DNA of 64,000 nucleotides, from contig CP064963.1 in assembly GCA_016699165.1 (NCBI GenBank), forward strand, positions 4,712,001-4,776,000, given 5' to 3'. Below are positions 1-8,196 of this stretch, in pieces. Position 1 is the first letter of the stretch. Each line of letters starts with the position of its first letter. A program made the position numbers and the translations under genes. Source of the DNA: Candidatus Melainabacteria bacterium (GTDB lineage Bacteria; Cyanobacteriota; Vampirovibrionia; Obscuribacterales; Obscuribacteraceae). Under the pieces are notes generated by a model. The model saw only the letters and a list, made by a program, of their open reading frames with translations, did no database searches and was not told where the DNA came from.

Positions 1-246
1 TCGGATCAAATCGTGGATACAGCCCGTCGTACCGGCGCCACAATTTGCGGTCCTATTCCTTTGCCGACTCGCAAGAAAATCTATTGCGTGTTGCGCTCAC
101 CCCACGTGGACAAGAAATCCAGAGAGCATTTCGAAATTCGCGTACATAAAAGATTGATCGACATAAATGACCCCACCCCCACCACGGCTGATGCGCTTAT
201 GCGTCTTGATTTGCCTGCTGGTGTAGACATCGAAGTGAAACTCTAA
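1..246 (+). CDS. rpsJ: 30S ribosomal protein S10 (5' truncated by window edge)
   Basis: The frame is open from base 1 and encodes 81 residues that read as the C-terminal four fifths of S10, including the family segments GPIPLPT and SPHVDKKSREHFE. The protein binds 16S rRNA in the small-subunit head and, as NusE, joins transcription antitermination complexes. The first 20 or so residues lie upstream of the window. It is the first gene of the S10 operon, with rplC following after 13 bases. The GTG at 13 is an internal codon and not a start. Confidence 0.95.
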   Translation, partial: SDQIVDTARRTGATICGPIPLPTRKKIYCVLRSPHVDKKSREHFEIRVHKRLIDINDPTPTTADALMRLDLPAGVDIEVKL

Positions 247-259
247 AGAGAGGCAAGTG

Positions 260-898
260 ATGAAATTAAGTCTGTTAGGCAAAAAGATAGGAATGACTCA
301 GGTCTATGACAAGACCGGTCTTGCTTTGCCTGTAACCATCGTTCAATTGGGCGACAACATAGTGACAGCTAAATTGAGCAAAGAAAACAATGGCTATACA
401 GCTATTCAAGTTGGCGGTTTCAAAACCATCGAGAAGAAACTGAACAAGCCAGAAATGGGCGCCTTGAAGAAAAATTCAGTGCCTGCAGTTAAACCTCTTA
501 AAGAGTTTCGAGTAGACAATCCAGATGAGTTCACCATCGGTGATGCCATCAAACCAGAAAGCCTTTTCAAAGAAGACATGCTAGTTGATGTGCGCGGAAG
601 CTCAATTGGTAAAGGTATGCAAGGTACTATTAAACGTTGGAATGCCGGTCGCGGACCTATGGCTCACGGTTCTAAATTCCACCGCTCAATGGGATCTATT
701 GGTGCTGGTACCACACCAGGTCGCGTATACCGCGGAACCCACATGCCAGGCAAAATGGGCAACAGAAATGTCTGCCAACGCCATCTCAAAGTTGTAAAAG
801 TTGATTCAGAAAAAGGTCTCCTATACGTGAAGGGTGCAGTACCCGGCGTTGAAGGGGGTCTTCTTGTTATCACACCCTCCAGCACAAAGTGGAACTAG
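260..898 (+). CDS. rplC: 50S ribosomal protein L3
   Basis: This 212-residue protein begins MKLSLLGKKIGMTQVY, the classic L3 start, and carries the conserved glycine-rich loop (GSIGAGTTPGRVYRG) that reaches toward the peptidyl-transferase centre. L3 is an early assembly protein of the large subunit and binds 23S rRNA. I chose the ATG at 260 rather than the GTG at 257 because an AGAGAGG ribosome-binding site ends six bases before it. The length is normal. It is followed by rplD after 46 bases. Confidence 0.96.
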   Translation: MKLSLLGKKIGMTQVYDKTGLALPVTIVQLGDNIVTAKLSKENNGYTAIQVGGFKTIEKKLNKPEMGALKKNSVPAVKPLKEFRVDNPDEFTIGDAIKPESLFKEDMLVDVRGSSIGKGMQGTIKRWNAGRGPMAHGSKFHRSMGSIGAGTTPGRVYRGTHMPGKMGNRNVCQRHLKVVKVDSEKGLLYVKGAVPGVEGGLLVITPSSTKWN

Positions 899-944
899 TA
901 CCTATTTAAGTAGACCGTAAGTCAAAAGCAGAAGAGATAAAACA

Positions 945-1912
945 ATGACATCCACCCAAGTATTAGACCTCAAAGGAAAAAAAGTAGGCGACGTCCAATT
1001 GAAAAATTCGGCGTTCACCTCTGCACAGAACGAACATCATAAAGATGCCGCTCTGCACACAATGCACCTTTCAGTCGTTAGAGAACTGGCTAACGCTAGA
1101 TCCGGCAGCGCCAACAGCAAAACACGTGCTGAAGTACGTGGTGGTGGTCGCAAGCCATGGCGTCAAAAAGGTACTGGTAAAGCCCGCGTAGGCTCTATCC
1201 GCTCACCTTTGTGGAACGGTGGTGGTGTCACTTTTGGACCTAAGCCAAGAGACTATTCCAAAGACATGCCACAAAAAATGCGTGTGGCAGCACTGCGTGA
1301 AGCAGTTGGTTATTGTTTCGATAAACTAGTCGTAGTCAATGGTTTTGAAGATTTTGCTAACAGCAAAGAAACCAAAGGCTATACCAAACGTTTCAACCAA
1401 ATTTTGAAAGACTTGCAATTGGAAGGCAAAAAAGTAGTTCTCGCTCTCGATTTCGACGGCGAAAAACTGGCTGAGCAATCGCAAAAACTCAGATGGCTAG
1501 CCGCAATATTGCAAAGCTCAAAGTGGTACGTTTGGGTAACTTGAGCGTAAAGGATCTTCTCAATGCAGAAGCAATCATCCTTACCCAAGGTAGTTTGGAA
1601 AAATTGAACGAAAGATTGGCACCAAGCAAAGCTCAACAAGAGCGCGTTGCTGCTAAGACCGGTGAGAAAAAATCTGGCAAAGCCAGAAAAGCAAAAGTTC
1701 AACCTAAAAAAGCTGCTCCTTCTAAAAAAGAAAAATCAGCCAAGGCTCCTAAAGCCAAAATAGAGAAAGAAAAATCGGCCAAGAAAGCCGAAGCTCCACA
1801 AGCCAAAAAAGAAAAAGCGACTGAAGCTAAGAAACCAGCTAAAGAAGCCAAAGCCGAAACCAAAAAAGACGGCGAGAAAAAAGAAAGCAAAGCCAAAAAA
1901 TCGGACAAATAA
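945..1912 (+). CDS. rplD: 50S ribosomal protein L4, split by an apparent -1 frameshift, with Lys/Ala-rich tail
   Basis: The first frame (945-1544) encodes the L4 body, including the extended-loop segment with GRKPWRQKGTGKARVGS, but it runs into non-L4 sequence after residue about 182. The missing L4 C-terminus (MASRNIAKL, then LSVKDLLNAEAIILT) lies one frame back, open from 1475 to 1912. One extra A in the A5 run at 1483-1487 would join the two halves into a 322-residue protein. L4 is needed for ribosome assembly, so a sequencing or assembly error is more likely than a true loss. The joined protein is about 110 residues longer than usual because of a Lys/Ala/Glu-rich tail from about 1640 onward. 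rplW follows after six bases. Confidence 0.88.
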
Positions 1913-1918
1913 AGAGCC

Positions 1919-2224
1919 ATGAATAAAAGAAATTCTCAAATTATCAAAAGACCTATCCTGACCGAGAAATCGGCTCAGATGGCTGCAGTCGGTACATACA
2001 CTTTCGAAGTGTGCCCGGATGCCAATAAAGTCGAGATCAAAAATGCTTTAACCGAGCTCATTGCCTCGCTTTACCCCGACAAGAAAACCGAAGTGGTTAA
2101 GGTTGCCACCGTCGCAACAAGAGATCGCTTCTCACGTCGCAAACGTCATGGTCGCGCTCCTAAAGACGGCAAAAAAGCTTATGTCACCATATCCGGTGAT
2201 GCTCTCGACTTTTTCGAATCGTAA
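1919..2224 (+). CDS. rplW: 50S ribosomal protein L23
   Basis: This 101-residue protein has the L23 opening (IIKRPILTEKSAQM), the TYTFEVCPDANKVEIK strand pair and a basic RFSRRKRHGRAPKDGKKAYV loop. L23 binds 23S rRNA near the polypeptide exit and serves as a docking point for trigger factor and SRP. The length is normal. It lies between rplD and rplB as in other S10 operons, with an 18-base gap to rplB that contains the AAGAAGGA binding site. Confidence 0.96.
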   Translation: MNKRNSQIIKRPILTEKSAQMAAVGTYTFEVCPDANKVEIKNALTELIASLYPDKKTEVVKVATVATRDRFSRRKRHGRAPKDGKKAYVTISGDALDFFES

Positions 2225-2242
2225 TAAAGAAGGAAATTCACA

Positions 2243-3070
2243 ATGCCAGTAAGGAAAGTCAATCCAACATCTGCCGGACGTCGCAATATGTCCCTTGCAG
2301 ATTTTTCGGAAATCACAAAGTCGATTCCCGAGAAGTCTCTGGTCGCGACATTGAAGAAGCACGCTGGACGTAACAACCAGGGTCGCGTCACTCTGCGTCA
2401 CCGCGGTGGCGGACACAAACGCAAATATCGCATCATCGATTTCAAAAGAGATAAATTCGATATTCCTGCTGAAGTTAAAGCTATTGAATACGATCCAAAC
2501 CGCAATACAAGAATTTGTTTGCTTCAGTATGCCGATGGCGAAAAACGCTACATCCTGGCTCCAGTTGGACTGAAAGTCGGACAAAGTGTTATGAGTGGAC
2601 CTAATGCCGAAATCAAAGTTGGCAATGCTCTTACTCTTAAACAAATTCCTTTGGGTACCATGGTTCACAACGTTGAAATGAACCTGGGCAAAGGCGGTCA
2701 ACTTGGTCGCTCAGCTGGAACCCAAATTCAACTTCTAGCTAAAGAAGGAAAATTTGCTACTTTGCGTTTGCCATCAGGCGAAATGCGCATGGTGCTTGTT
2801 GAATGTATGGCTACCATCGGACAGTTGGGTAACACCGACGCTAAAAACGTCCGTATAGGTAAAGCCGGTCGCACCCGTTGGATGGGTATCAAGCCCACCG
2901 TCCGTGGTGTCACCATGAACGCTGTAGATCACCCACATGGCGGTGGCGAAGGCCGATCACCAGTTGGTGGCAAACCACAAACTCCCTGGGGCAAACCGGC
3001 TATGGGTTACAAAACCCGCCGTGGTCGCCGTCCTTCGGATAAATTCATCGTTAAAAGACGCACTAAATAG
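2243..3070 (+). CDS. rplB: 50S ribosomal protein L2
   Basis: This 275-residue protein is normal in length and carries the L2 signatures GRVTLRHRGGGHKRKYR near residues 46-62 and the C-terminal MNAVDHPHGGGEGRSPVG, whose histidine lies near the peptidyl-transferase region. L2 is required for subunit association and peptide bond formation. The AAGAAGGA site before the ATG at 2243 supports the start. It sits between rplW and rpsS in the standard order. Confidence 0.97.
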   Translation: MPVRKVNPTSAGRRNMSLADFSEITKSIPEKSLVATLKKHAGRNNQGRVTLRHRGGGHKRKYRIIDFKRDKFDIPAEVKAIEYDPNRNTRICLLQYADGEKRYILAPVGLKVGQSVMSGPNAEIKVGNALTLKQIPLGTMVHNVEMNLGKGGQLGRSAGTQIQLLAKEGKFATLRLPSGEMRMVLVECMATIGQLGNTDAKNVRIGKAGRTRWMGIKPTVRGVTMNAVDHPHGGGEGRSPVGGKPQTPWGKPAMGYKTRRGRRPSDKFIVKRRTK

Positions 3071-3090
3071 AAGTAGCTCAGGAGGTTACA

Positions 3091-3372
3091 GTGTCTCGAT
3101 CGCTTAAAAAGGGTCCGTTCGTTCATCCCTCGCTCCATAAAAAAATCGAAGAGATGAATAAGAAAGGCGAAAAACGCGTGATCAAATCTTGGTCACGAGC
3201 TTCAATGATTGTGCCTGACATGATCGGTCACACCATCGCCATCTATAACGGTCGCAAACACGTACCGATATATGTCACCGAACAAATGATCGGTCACCGC
3301 CTGGGTGAGTTCGCTCCCACAAGACTTTTCAAAGGTCATGCTGGCGGCGAGAAGACAGCCAAAAGAGGATAA
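3091..3372 (+). CDS. rpsS: 30S ribosomal protein S19
   Basis: This 93-residue protein starts with MSRSLKKGPFVHPSL and contains KSWSRASMIVPDMIGHTIAIYNG, both typical of S19. S19 binds 16S rRNA in the head together with S13. The start is GTG at 3091, with an excellent AGGAGG site at 3080-3085. The length is normal. The next gene, rplV, begins three bases after the stop. Confidence 0.96.
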   Translation: MSRSLKKGPFVHPSLHKKIEEMNKKGEKRVIKSWSRASMIVPDMIGHTIAIYNGRKHVPIYVTEQMIGHRLGEFAPTRLFKGHAGGEKTAKRG

Positions 3373-3375
3373 GTC

Positions 3376-3726
3376 ATGGAAAGCAAAGCAAAAGCCAAAT
3401 GGATAAGGATGTCACCACGCAAGGTGCGTCGCGTAATTGATGAGATTCGCGGCAAATCCGCCGGTGAAGCTCTGGAAATGCTCCAGTTCATGCCTTACGC
3501 CGCCTCCAAAGAAGTTTGGAAAGTAGTCAACTCGGCTATGTACAATCTCATTCATCATCAAGAAAATCCGATTTCTGAAGAAGAAGCCGGAAGACTAGTC
3601 GTCACAGAAGCTTATGCCGATCAAGGTCCTACCTTGCCCCGCCGCTTCAGAGCAAGAGCACGTGGACGTGCCATGCCAATCTTGAAACGCACAAGTCACA
3701 TCACAGTTGTTCTCTCAGACGTATAA
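3376..3726 (+). CDS. rplV: 50S ribosomal protein L22
   Basis: This 116-residue L22 contains WIRMSPRKVRRVIDEIRGK at the N-terminus and the beta-hairpin segment RFRARARGRAMPILKRTSH, which lines the nascent-peptide exit tunnel and is the known site of macrolide-related changes. It begins three bases after the rpsS stop, suggesting translational coupling. The length and position in the operon are normal. Confidence 0.96.
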   Translation: MESKAKAKWIRMSPRKVRRVIDEIRGKSAGEALEMLQFMPYAASKEVWKVVNSAMYNLIHHQENPISEEEAGRLVVTEAYADQGPTLPRRFRARARGRAMPILKRTSHITVVLSDV

Positions 3727-3741
3727 ATAAGGAGCAGGATC

Positions 3742-4491
3742 TTGGGTCAGAAAGTACATCCAAACGGTTATAGAGTCGGCATCCATAAAGGATGGCAGTC
3801 TAACTGGATTGTTCAGAAAAAAGAAGTTGCTCCTCTAATCGAAGAAGACAATCGTCTACGTCGTTTCTTGACTAAAGAACTCGAAGGCGCTGGTGTGTCG
3901 AAGCTTGAAATTTCACGCAAAGTCGACCAGGTCACAATCGATATCTATACTGCACGTCCCGGCGTAGTTGTCGGCAAAGGCGGTCAAGGCATCGAGACAT
4001 TGGCTGGAAAGATTCGCGCAATGCTCAGCCGCAAAGGACTTGAAGTCAAAATCAATATCCTTGAAATCAATCGTGTCGATCTTGAATCGAAATTGGTGGC
4101 ACAATCAATCGCCCAACAGTTGGAAAAACGAGTCGCCTTCAGAAGAGCCATGAAACAAGCCATGCAACGTTGTATGCGCGCTGGTGCCATTGGTATCAAA
4201 GTGATGGTGGCAGGACGTCTTGGTGGTGCTGAAATCGCCAGAACCGAATGGGCTAAAGAAGGAAGAATTCCACTACAAACACTGAGAGCCGATATCGATT
4301 ACGGTGTCGCTTCAGCAAGCACTCTTATGGGTGTAATCGGAGTCAAAGTCTGGATTTTCAGAGGCGAACTCGAGCCAGGTCAATGGTCTCCTCCCAATAT
4401 CAAGCTCCAAACGGATCGTGATAGACAAAATATGGATAGACCGGAGCGCGCTCCGCAAAAATCTGGCAAGAGATCCAGAAAGGCAGGTTAG
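3742..4491 (+). CDS. rpsC: 30S ribosomal protein S3
   Basis: This 249-residue protein begins MGQKVHPNGYRVGI and includes the KH-domain motif GVVVGKGGQGIETL near residues 73-86, followed by the C-terminal S3 domain. S3 binds the 16S rRNA head and forms part of the mRNA entry tunnel and its helicase activity. The start codon is TTG at 3742, preceded by AAGGAGCAGG. The tail is basic (RAPQKSGKRSRKAG). rplP follows after five bases. Confidence 0.96.
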   Translation: MGQKVHPNGYRVGIHKGWQSNWIVQKKEVAPLIEEDNRLRRFLTKELEGAGVSKLEISRKVDQVTIDIYTARPGVVVGKGGQGIETLAGKIRAMLSRKGLEVKINILEINRVDLESKLVAQSIAQQLEKRVAFRRAMKQAMQRCMRAGAIGIKVMVAGRLGGAEIARTEWAKEGRIPLQTLRADIDYGVASASTLMGVIGVKVWIFRGELEPGQWSPPNIKLQTDRDRQNMDRPERAPQKSGKRSRKAG

Positions 4492-4496
4492 TCGAA

Positions 4497-4913
4497 ATGT
4501 TAATGCCGAAGCGTACCAAATACAGAAAACATCACAGGGGCCGTATGACCGGCTGCGAAACCCGTGGCGTCAAAGTGGATTTTGGCGAATACGGTTTGCA
4601 GGTTCTTGAGCCAGCCTGGATTACATCGCGTCAGATTGAAGCGGCACGTAAAGCGATGACCCGTTCGGTCAAACGTGGTGGTCAAATCTGGATCCGCGTA
4701 TTTCCTGATAAAGCAGTTTCTAAAAAACCAGCCGAAGTCCGTATGGGCTCTGGTAAAGGTAATCCAGAATTCTGGGTGGCTGTGGTTAAAACTGGTCGCG
4801 TAATGTTTGAAATGGCAGGCGTAAACGAAAAAGATGCGCACGAAGCACTCGCTCTGGCTGCACAAAAGCTTCCAGTCAAGTGTCGTGTAGTCAAACGCCA
4901 ACTTGGTAGTTAG
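4497..4913 (+). CDS. rplP: 50S ribosomal protein L16
   Basis: This 138-residue protein begins MLMPKRTKYRKHHRGRMTG, matching the family's usual N-terminus, so the ATG at 4497 is preferred over 4503. The RVFPDKAVSKKPAEVRMGSGKG segment is the conserved L16 core that contacts the A-site tRNA elbow. The length is normal. The downstream gene rpmC starts 10 bases after the stop. Confidence 0.96.
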   Translation: MLMPKRTKYRKHHRGRMTGCETRGVKVDFGEYGLQVLEPAWITSRQIEAARKAMTRSVKRGGQIWIRVFPDKAVSKKPAEVRMGSGKGNPEFWVAVVKTGRVMFEMAGVNEKDAHEALALAAQKLPVKCRVVKRQLGS

Positions 4914-4923
4914 TGAGGACAAG

Positions 4924-5145
4924 ATGAAAATCAAGGAAATGCGAGATTTATCGCAAGAAGAATTGAATACACAAGTGGCTGATACCCGCAAGGAAATTGT
5001 CAGTCTGCGTTTTGCTCACTCGCTGCGCAAGCTTGAGAGCACTGCCAAACTAAGGCAGACAAAGAAAAGACTGGCTCAACTTCTCACCATAATCACAGAA
5101 AAAGCTGACAAGTCTGAGAAAAAAGTATCAAAAGGAAGTAAGTAA
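4924..5145 (+). CDS. rpmC: 50S ribosomal protein L29
   Basis: This 73-residue protein has the L29 two-helix pattern (MKIKEMRDLSQEELN, then EIVSLRFAHSLRKLES and a TKKRLAQLLTII helix). L29 sits beside L23 at the exit tunnel. I chose the ATG at 4924 with the GAGGA site just upstream. A GTG at 4903 would add seven residues that overlap rplP and are not family-like. A short Lys/Ser-rich tail extends past the usual end. Confidence 0.92.
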   Translation: MKIKEMRDLSQEELNTQVADTRKEIVSLRFAHSLRKLESTAKLRQTKKRLAQLLTIITEKADKSEKKVSKGSK

Positions 5146-5148
5146 GTC

Positions 5149-5442
5149 ATGCCAAAGAAAGTTTTAGTCGGAACCGTGGTATCAGACAAGATGGATAAAA
5201 CCGTCGTAGTTGCTGTGGAAAGACGCGTTGCTCACTCACGTTATGAGAAGCAGATTGTCAAAACAACCAAGTTCAAAGCACATGATGCCTCCAATGCTTG
5301 CAAAACTGGAGACGAAGTGAAAATTGAAGAGTGCAGACCACTCTCCAAAGAAAAAACTTGGAAAGTAGTCGAGATTCAAAAAGTTTCTGAAGACAATGTC
5401 GTCTCCTCGCCCTCGTCTTCGAACGATAAGGAGTCCAAGTAA
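5149..5442 (+). CDS. rpsQ: 30S ribosomal protein S17
   Basis: This 97-residue protein contains the OB-fold signatures KVLVGTVVSDKMDKTVVVAVER and ECRPLSKEKTWKVVEI. S17 is a primary 16S rRNA-binding protein. The last 15 or so residues are a Ser/Asp/Lys-rich extension beyond the normal end. The stop overlaps the rplN start by one base (TAATG), indicating translational coupling. Confidence 0.95.
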   Translation: MPKKVLVGTVVSDKMDKTVVVAVERRVAHSRYEKQIVKTTKFKAHDASNACKTGDEVKIEECRPLSKEKTWKVVEIQKVSEDNVVSSPSSSNDKESK

Positions 5443-5807
5443 TGATTCAACAAGAAACCAGACTGACATGCGCTGATAACACCGGAGCCAAAGAGCTTCT
5501 ATGTATTCGCGTTCTTGGTGGCAACCGCACCTTCGCATCAGTGGGCGACAAAATTGTTGCCACTGTAAAAGAAGCGATTCCACACATGCCAGTAAAAAAA
5601 TCTGACGTAGTTCAAGCCGTGATTGTAAGAGTCAAACAAAGTGTCCGTCGTCCCGATGGCACCACAATTCGCTTTGACGACAATGCTGCAGTGATCATTC
5701 AAAAAGATGGCAACCCAAAAGGTACTCGTGTTTTCGGACCAATCGCCCGCGAACTCAGAGACAAGAATTTCACCAAGATAATTTCGTTGGCACCAGAAGT
5801 TATTTAA
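5442..5807 (+). CDS. rplN: 50S ribosomal protein L14
   Basis: This 121-residue protein begins MIQQETRLTCADNTGAKEL and contains the family motif FDDNAAVIIQKDGNPKGTRVFGP. L14 binds 23S rRNA at the subunit interface and is the docking point for the silencing factor RsfS. The length is normal. The start overlaps the rpsQ stop by one base. Confidence 0.97.
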   Translation: MIQQETRLTCADNTGAKELLCIRVLGGNRTFASVGDKIVATVKEAIPHMPVKKSDVVQAVIVRVKQSVRRPDGTTIRFDDNAAVIIQKDGNPKGTRVFGPIARELRDKNFTKIISLAPEVI

Positions 5808-5849
5808 GTCCAACGAAAGAAATTGAAGAAGTATACAGAGGTAAAAACA

Positions 5850-6350
5850 ATGAGTTCCGCTCAAGAGACAACCGGACAACGAAAATCTAAAAAGAAGCCA
5901 GTGAAGCCTAACAAGCTTAGATTCACCAAGAGGGCTGTATCCGTCAAGATAAAATCTGGTGGCATCGCTCTTGTGTCTGAAGCGCTCGTGAAAAAAGGTG
6001 TCACCAATCTGGTGCCCAAAATGCACGTCAAACGCGGCGACCTGGTGATGATGATTTCCGGATCTGAAAAAGCAGGCAAAGGCAAAATCGGCAAAGTGCT
6101 CAAAGTTTTTCCAGCCCAGGGCAAAATCATCGTTGAAGGTATCAACGTGATTAAAAGAGCCACCAAAGCTCGTCCTGGTTCGATGCAAACTCAAGGCGGA
6201 ATCGTGGAGAAAGAAGCTCCAATCTTCGCATGCAAAGTTCAGTTATACGATCCCGTCGCCAAAAAACCGACCCGCATTCGTCATAAAGTGCTTGAAAATG
6301 GCAAAAAAGTGAGAGTGGGCGTGAAATCAGGCGAGATTCTAGACAACTAA
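5850..6350 (+). CDS. rplX: 50S ribosomal protein L24 with N-terminal extension
   Basis: The C-terminal two thirds are L24: a KOW motif region (VKRGDLVMMISGSEKAGKGK), GKIIVEGINVIKRATK and the EAPIFACKVQLYDP strand. L24 starts large-subunit assembly by binding the 5' part of 23S rRNA. The protein is 166 residues, about 50 more than usual, with the excess at the N-terminus (KPNKLRFTKRAVSVKI, then a hydrophobic patch). I took the ATG at 5850 because an AGAGG site precedes it. A TTG at 5823 is less likely. Confidence 0.92.
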   Translation: MSSAQETTGQRKSKKKPVKPNKLRFTKRAVSVKIKSGGIALVSEALVKKGVTNLVPKMHVKRGDLVMMISGSEKAGKGKIGKVLKVFPAQGKIIVEGINVIKRATKARPGSMQTQGGIVEKEAPIFACKVQLYDPVAKKPTRIRHKVLENGKKVRVGVKSGEILDN

Positions 6351-6370
6351 AATTAGAAGGACGAACCAAA

Positions 6371-6910
6371 ATGATCGACGTAAAAGAGCATTACGACAAA
6401 ACAGTAAAGCCAAGTTTGAAAAAGCAGTTTGACTACAAAAACGAACTGCAAATACCGCGCATTGAAAAAGTTGTCCTCAATATGGGCATTGGCGAAACTA
6501 CTTCATCGGCTAAAGCGATTGAAGGTGGTGTCAGTGACATAACCACTATCGGTGGTCAAAAACCGGTAATCAAAAGAGCGCGCAAATCAATTGCGACGTT
6601 CAAATTGAGAGAAGGAATGCCAGTTGGCGTGAGCGTTACGCTACGCGGCAAACGCATGTATTACTTCTTGTCTAAATTGATGCACATTGCACTTCCGCGT
6701 ATCAAAGACTTCCGCGGATTATCCCCAAAATCATTTGACGGTAGAGGCAACTATTCGTTAGGCCTCAAAGAGCAGCTTATCTTCCCTGAAATCTCGTACG
6801 ACAAAATCGACGCGACCAGAGGCATGGATATTGCCATCGTCACAACTGCAAGAACCGATCAAGAAGGTCTTGCATTGCTCAAAGAATTAGGAATGCCATT
6901 TAAAAAGTAG
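6371..6910 (+). CDS. rplE: 50S ribosomal protein L5
   Basis: This 179-residue protein carries L5 signatures: IEKVVLNMGIGE, GQKPVIKRARKSIATFKLREG and the C-terminal MDIAIVTTARTDQEGLALL. L5 binds 5S rRNA and contacts the P-site tRNA in the central protuberance. The length is normal, and an AGAAGGACG site precedes the ATG. Confidence 0.97.
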   Translation: MIDVKEHYDKTVKPSLKKQFDYKNELQIPRIEKVVLNMGIGETTSSAKAIEGGVSDITTIGGQKPVIKRARKSIATFKLREGMPVGVSVTLRGKRMYYFLSKLMHIALPRIKDFRGLSPKSFDGRGNYSLGLKEQLIFPEISYDKIDATRGMDIAIVTTARTDQEGLALLKELGMPFKK

Positions 6911-6942
6911 TCGCGTAAGCGAGTAAGGAGAGGAATAGAAAA

Positions 6943-7149
6943 TTGGCTAAGACATCGATGATTGACAAAGAGCATAAGCGCAGGGAACTTGTCCTGAAAG
7001 GCAAGTATCCGAAAGTGCGCTTGCACAATCGTTGCCGCATTTGCGGACGTCCCAAAGGCGTCTTCCGTGATTTCGGACTGTGCCGCCTCTGTTTCAGAAA
7101 AATGGCTCACGAAGGTTTATTGCCCGGCGTAACCAAATCGAGTTGGTAG
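6943..7149 (+). CDS. rpsN: 30S ribosomal protein S14, zinc-binding type
   Basis: This 68-residue protein begins MAKTSMIDKEHKRREL and has four cysteines (C31, C34, C47, C50) in CRICGRPKG and FGLCRLCFRKMA, the zinc ribbon of C+ type S14. It ends GLLPGVTKSSW, as this family does. The start is TTG at 6943 with GGAGAGG upstream. Cyanobacteria usually carry a longer cysteine-free S14 elsewhere, so this form inside the spc block is a useful lineage marker. Confidence 0.95.
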   Translation: MAKTSMIDKEHKRRELVLKGKYPKVRLHNRCRICGRPKGVFRDFGLCRLCFRKMAHEGLLPGVTKSSW

Positions 7150-7160
7150 GAGAAAAATAA

Positions 7161-7562
7161 ATGCCAGTAACAGATCCAATAGCCGACATGTTTACACATA
7201 TCCGCAATGCAACGCGGGTATCGTCACCAGTTGTCGAAATGCCGGCCTCCAAACAAAAAATAGCTTTGGCTGAATTGCTTCGCAACGAAGGCTTTATTTC
7301 TTCGTTCGAAACAAAAGACCTGGGCAACCCGAAACAGAGAATGCGTATCGTTCTCAAATACGGTCCTAAGGGTGAGCAAGTAATCCAGGGCATCAAGCGC
7401 ATTTCCAAACCAGGACTTCGCATTTATAGATCTTCGGATCGTCTACCTCGTGTTTCAGGTGGACTTGGTGTTGCCATCATCTCCACTAATCGTGGCTTGA
7501 TGACCGACCGCCAGGCTCGCAAAAGCATTGTTGGCGGCGAAGTTCTAGCTTACGTCTGGTAG
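7161..7562 (+). CDS. rpsH: 30S ribosomal protein S8
   Basis: This 133-residue protein has the S8 opening DPIADMFTHIRNATR and the C-terminal signature STNRGLMTDRQARKSIVGGEVLAYVW. S8 is a primary 16S rRNA-binding protein and, in other bacteria, the translational repressor of the spc operon. The length is normal. rplF follows after 32 bases. Confidence 0.96.
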   Translation: MPVTDPIADMFTHIRNATRVSSPVVEMPASKQKIALAELLRNEGFISSFETKDLGNPKQRMRIVLKYGPKGEQVIQGIKRISKPGLRIYRSSDRLPRVSGGLGVAIISTNRGLMTDRQARKSIVGGEVLAYVW

Positions 7563-7594
7563 TTTTTTCAAAGAATATATAAGAGGATAAATCC

Positions 7595-8146
7595 ATGTCT
7601 CGCATAGGCAAAGCACCAATCAAGATTCCGGCAGGAGTTACAGTCACCCTTGGTGAAGATAACAAAGTTTCTGTCAAAGGTCCCAAAGGCGAGCTGTCGC
7701 AAAGTTTCCGTCCGGAAATGGCTATTAAGCAAGAAGATGGACATCTGAAAATCGAGCGCAAAGAAGAAACCGATGGTCGTTTGGCACGTGGACTGCACGG
7801 TCTTACCCGCACTCTCATCAGTAATATGGTGGTTGGAGTGTCGCAAGGTTTTGAGCGCAAACTAGAAGTTATCGGAGTTGGTTATCGCGCCGTAGTAGAA
7901 GGTCGCAAACTGAACTTGGCGCTAGGTTACTCGCATCCTGTCGAAATCGAGATTCCAAAAGGAATTGAAGTTGCAGTAGGCAAAGGTAACGTAATCACCA
8001 TCAACGGTTTTGACAAACAAGTACTTGGCGATTTCTGCGCCGACGTCAGATCAAGACGTCCTCCAGAAGTCTACAAAGGCAAAGGTGTCAAATATATTGA
8101 GGAAGTAATCAGGAAGAAAGCCGGTAAAGCAGCCGGCAGCAAATAA
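7595..8146 (+). CDS. rplF: 50S ribosomal protein L6
   Basis: This 183-residue protein begins MSRIGKAPIKIPAGV and contains both L6 repeats, ending in RRPPEVYKGKGVKYIEEVIRKKAGKAAG. L6 lies near the factor-binding site and the sarcin-ricin loop. The length is normal, and an AGAGGA site precedes the ATG. rplR follows after a 50-base gap. Confidence 0.97.
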   Translation: MSRIGKAPIKIPAGVTVTLGEDNKVSVKGPKGELSQSFRPEMAIKQEDGHLKIERKEETDGRLARGLHGLTRTLISNMVVGVSQGFERKLEVIGVGYRAVVEGRKLNLALGYSHPVEIEIPKGIEVAVGKGNVITINGFDKQVLGDFCADVRSRRPPEVYKGKGVKYIEEVIRKKAGKAAGSK

Positions 8147-8196
8147 TTAGGACAAAGCACTAATAACCAGAAAAAATTGCATCAGGAATAAGAAAA

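Noticed and set aside
1481..1495. Programmed -1 frameshift signal in rplD
   Set aside because: No classic slippery heptamer such as A-AAA-AAG or X-XXY-YYZ lies in the needed frame, and two other genes show the same kind of single-base loss. A data error is more likely.
1699..1939. Phe/Leu-rich minus-strand frames opposite the Lys-rich L4 tail
   Set aside because: These are antisense reflections of lysine codons (AAA/AAG become TTT/CTT) and are not genes.
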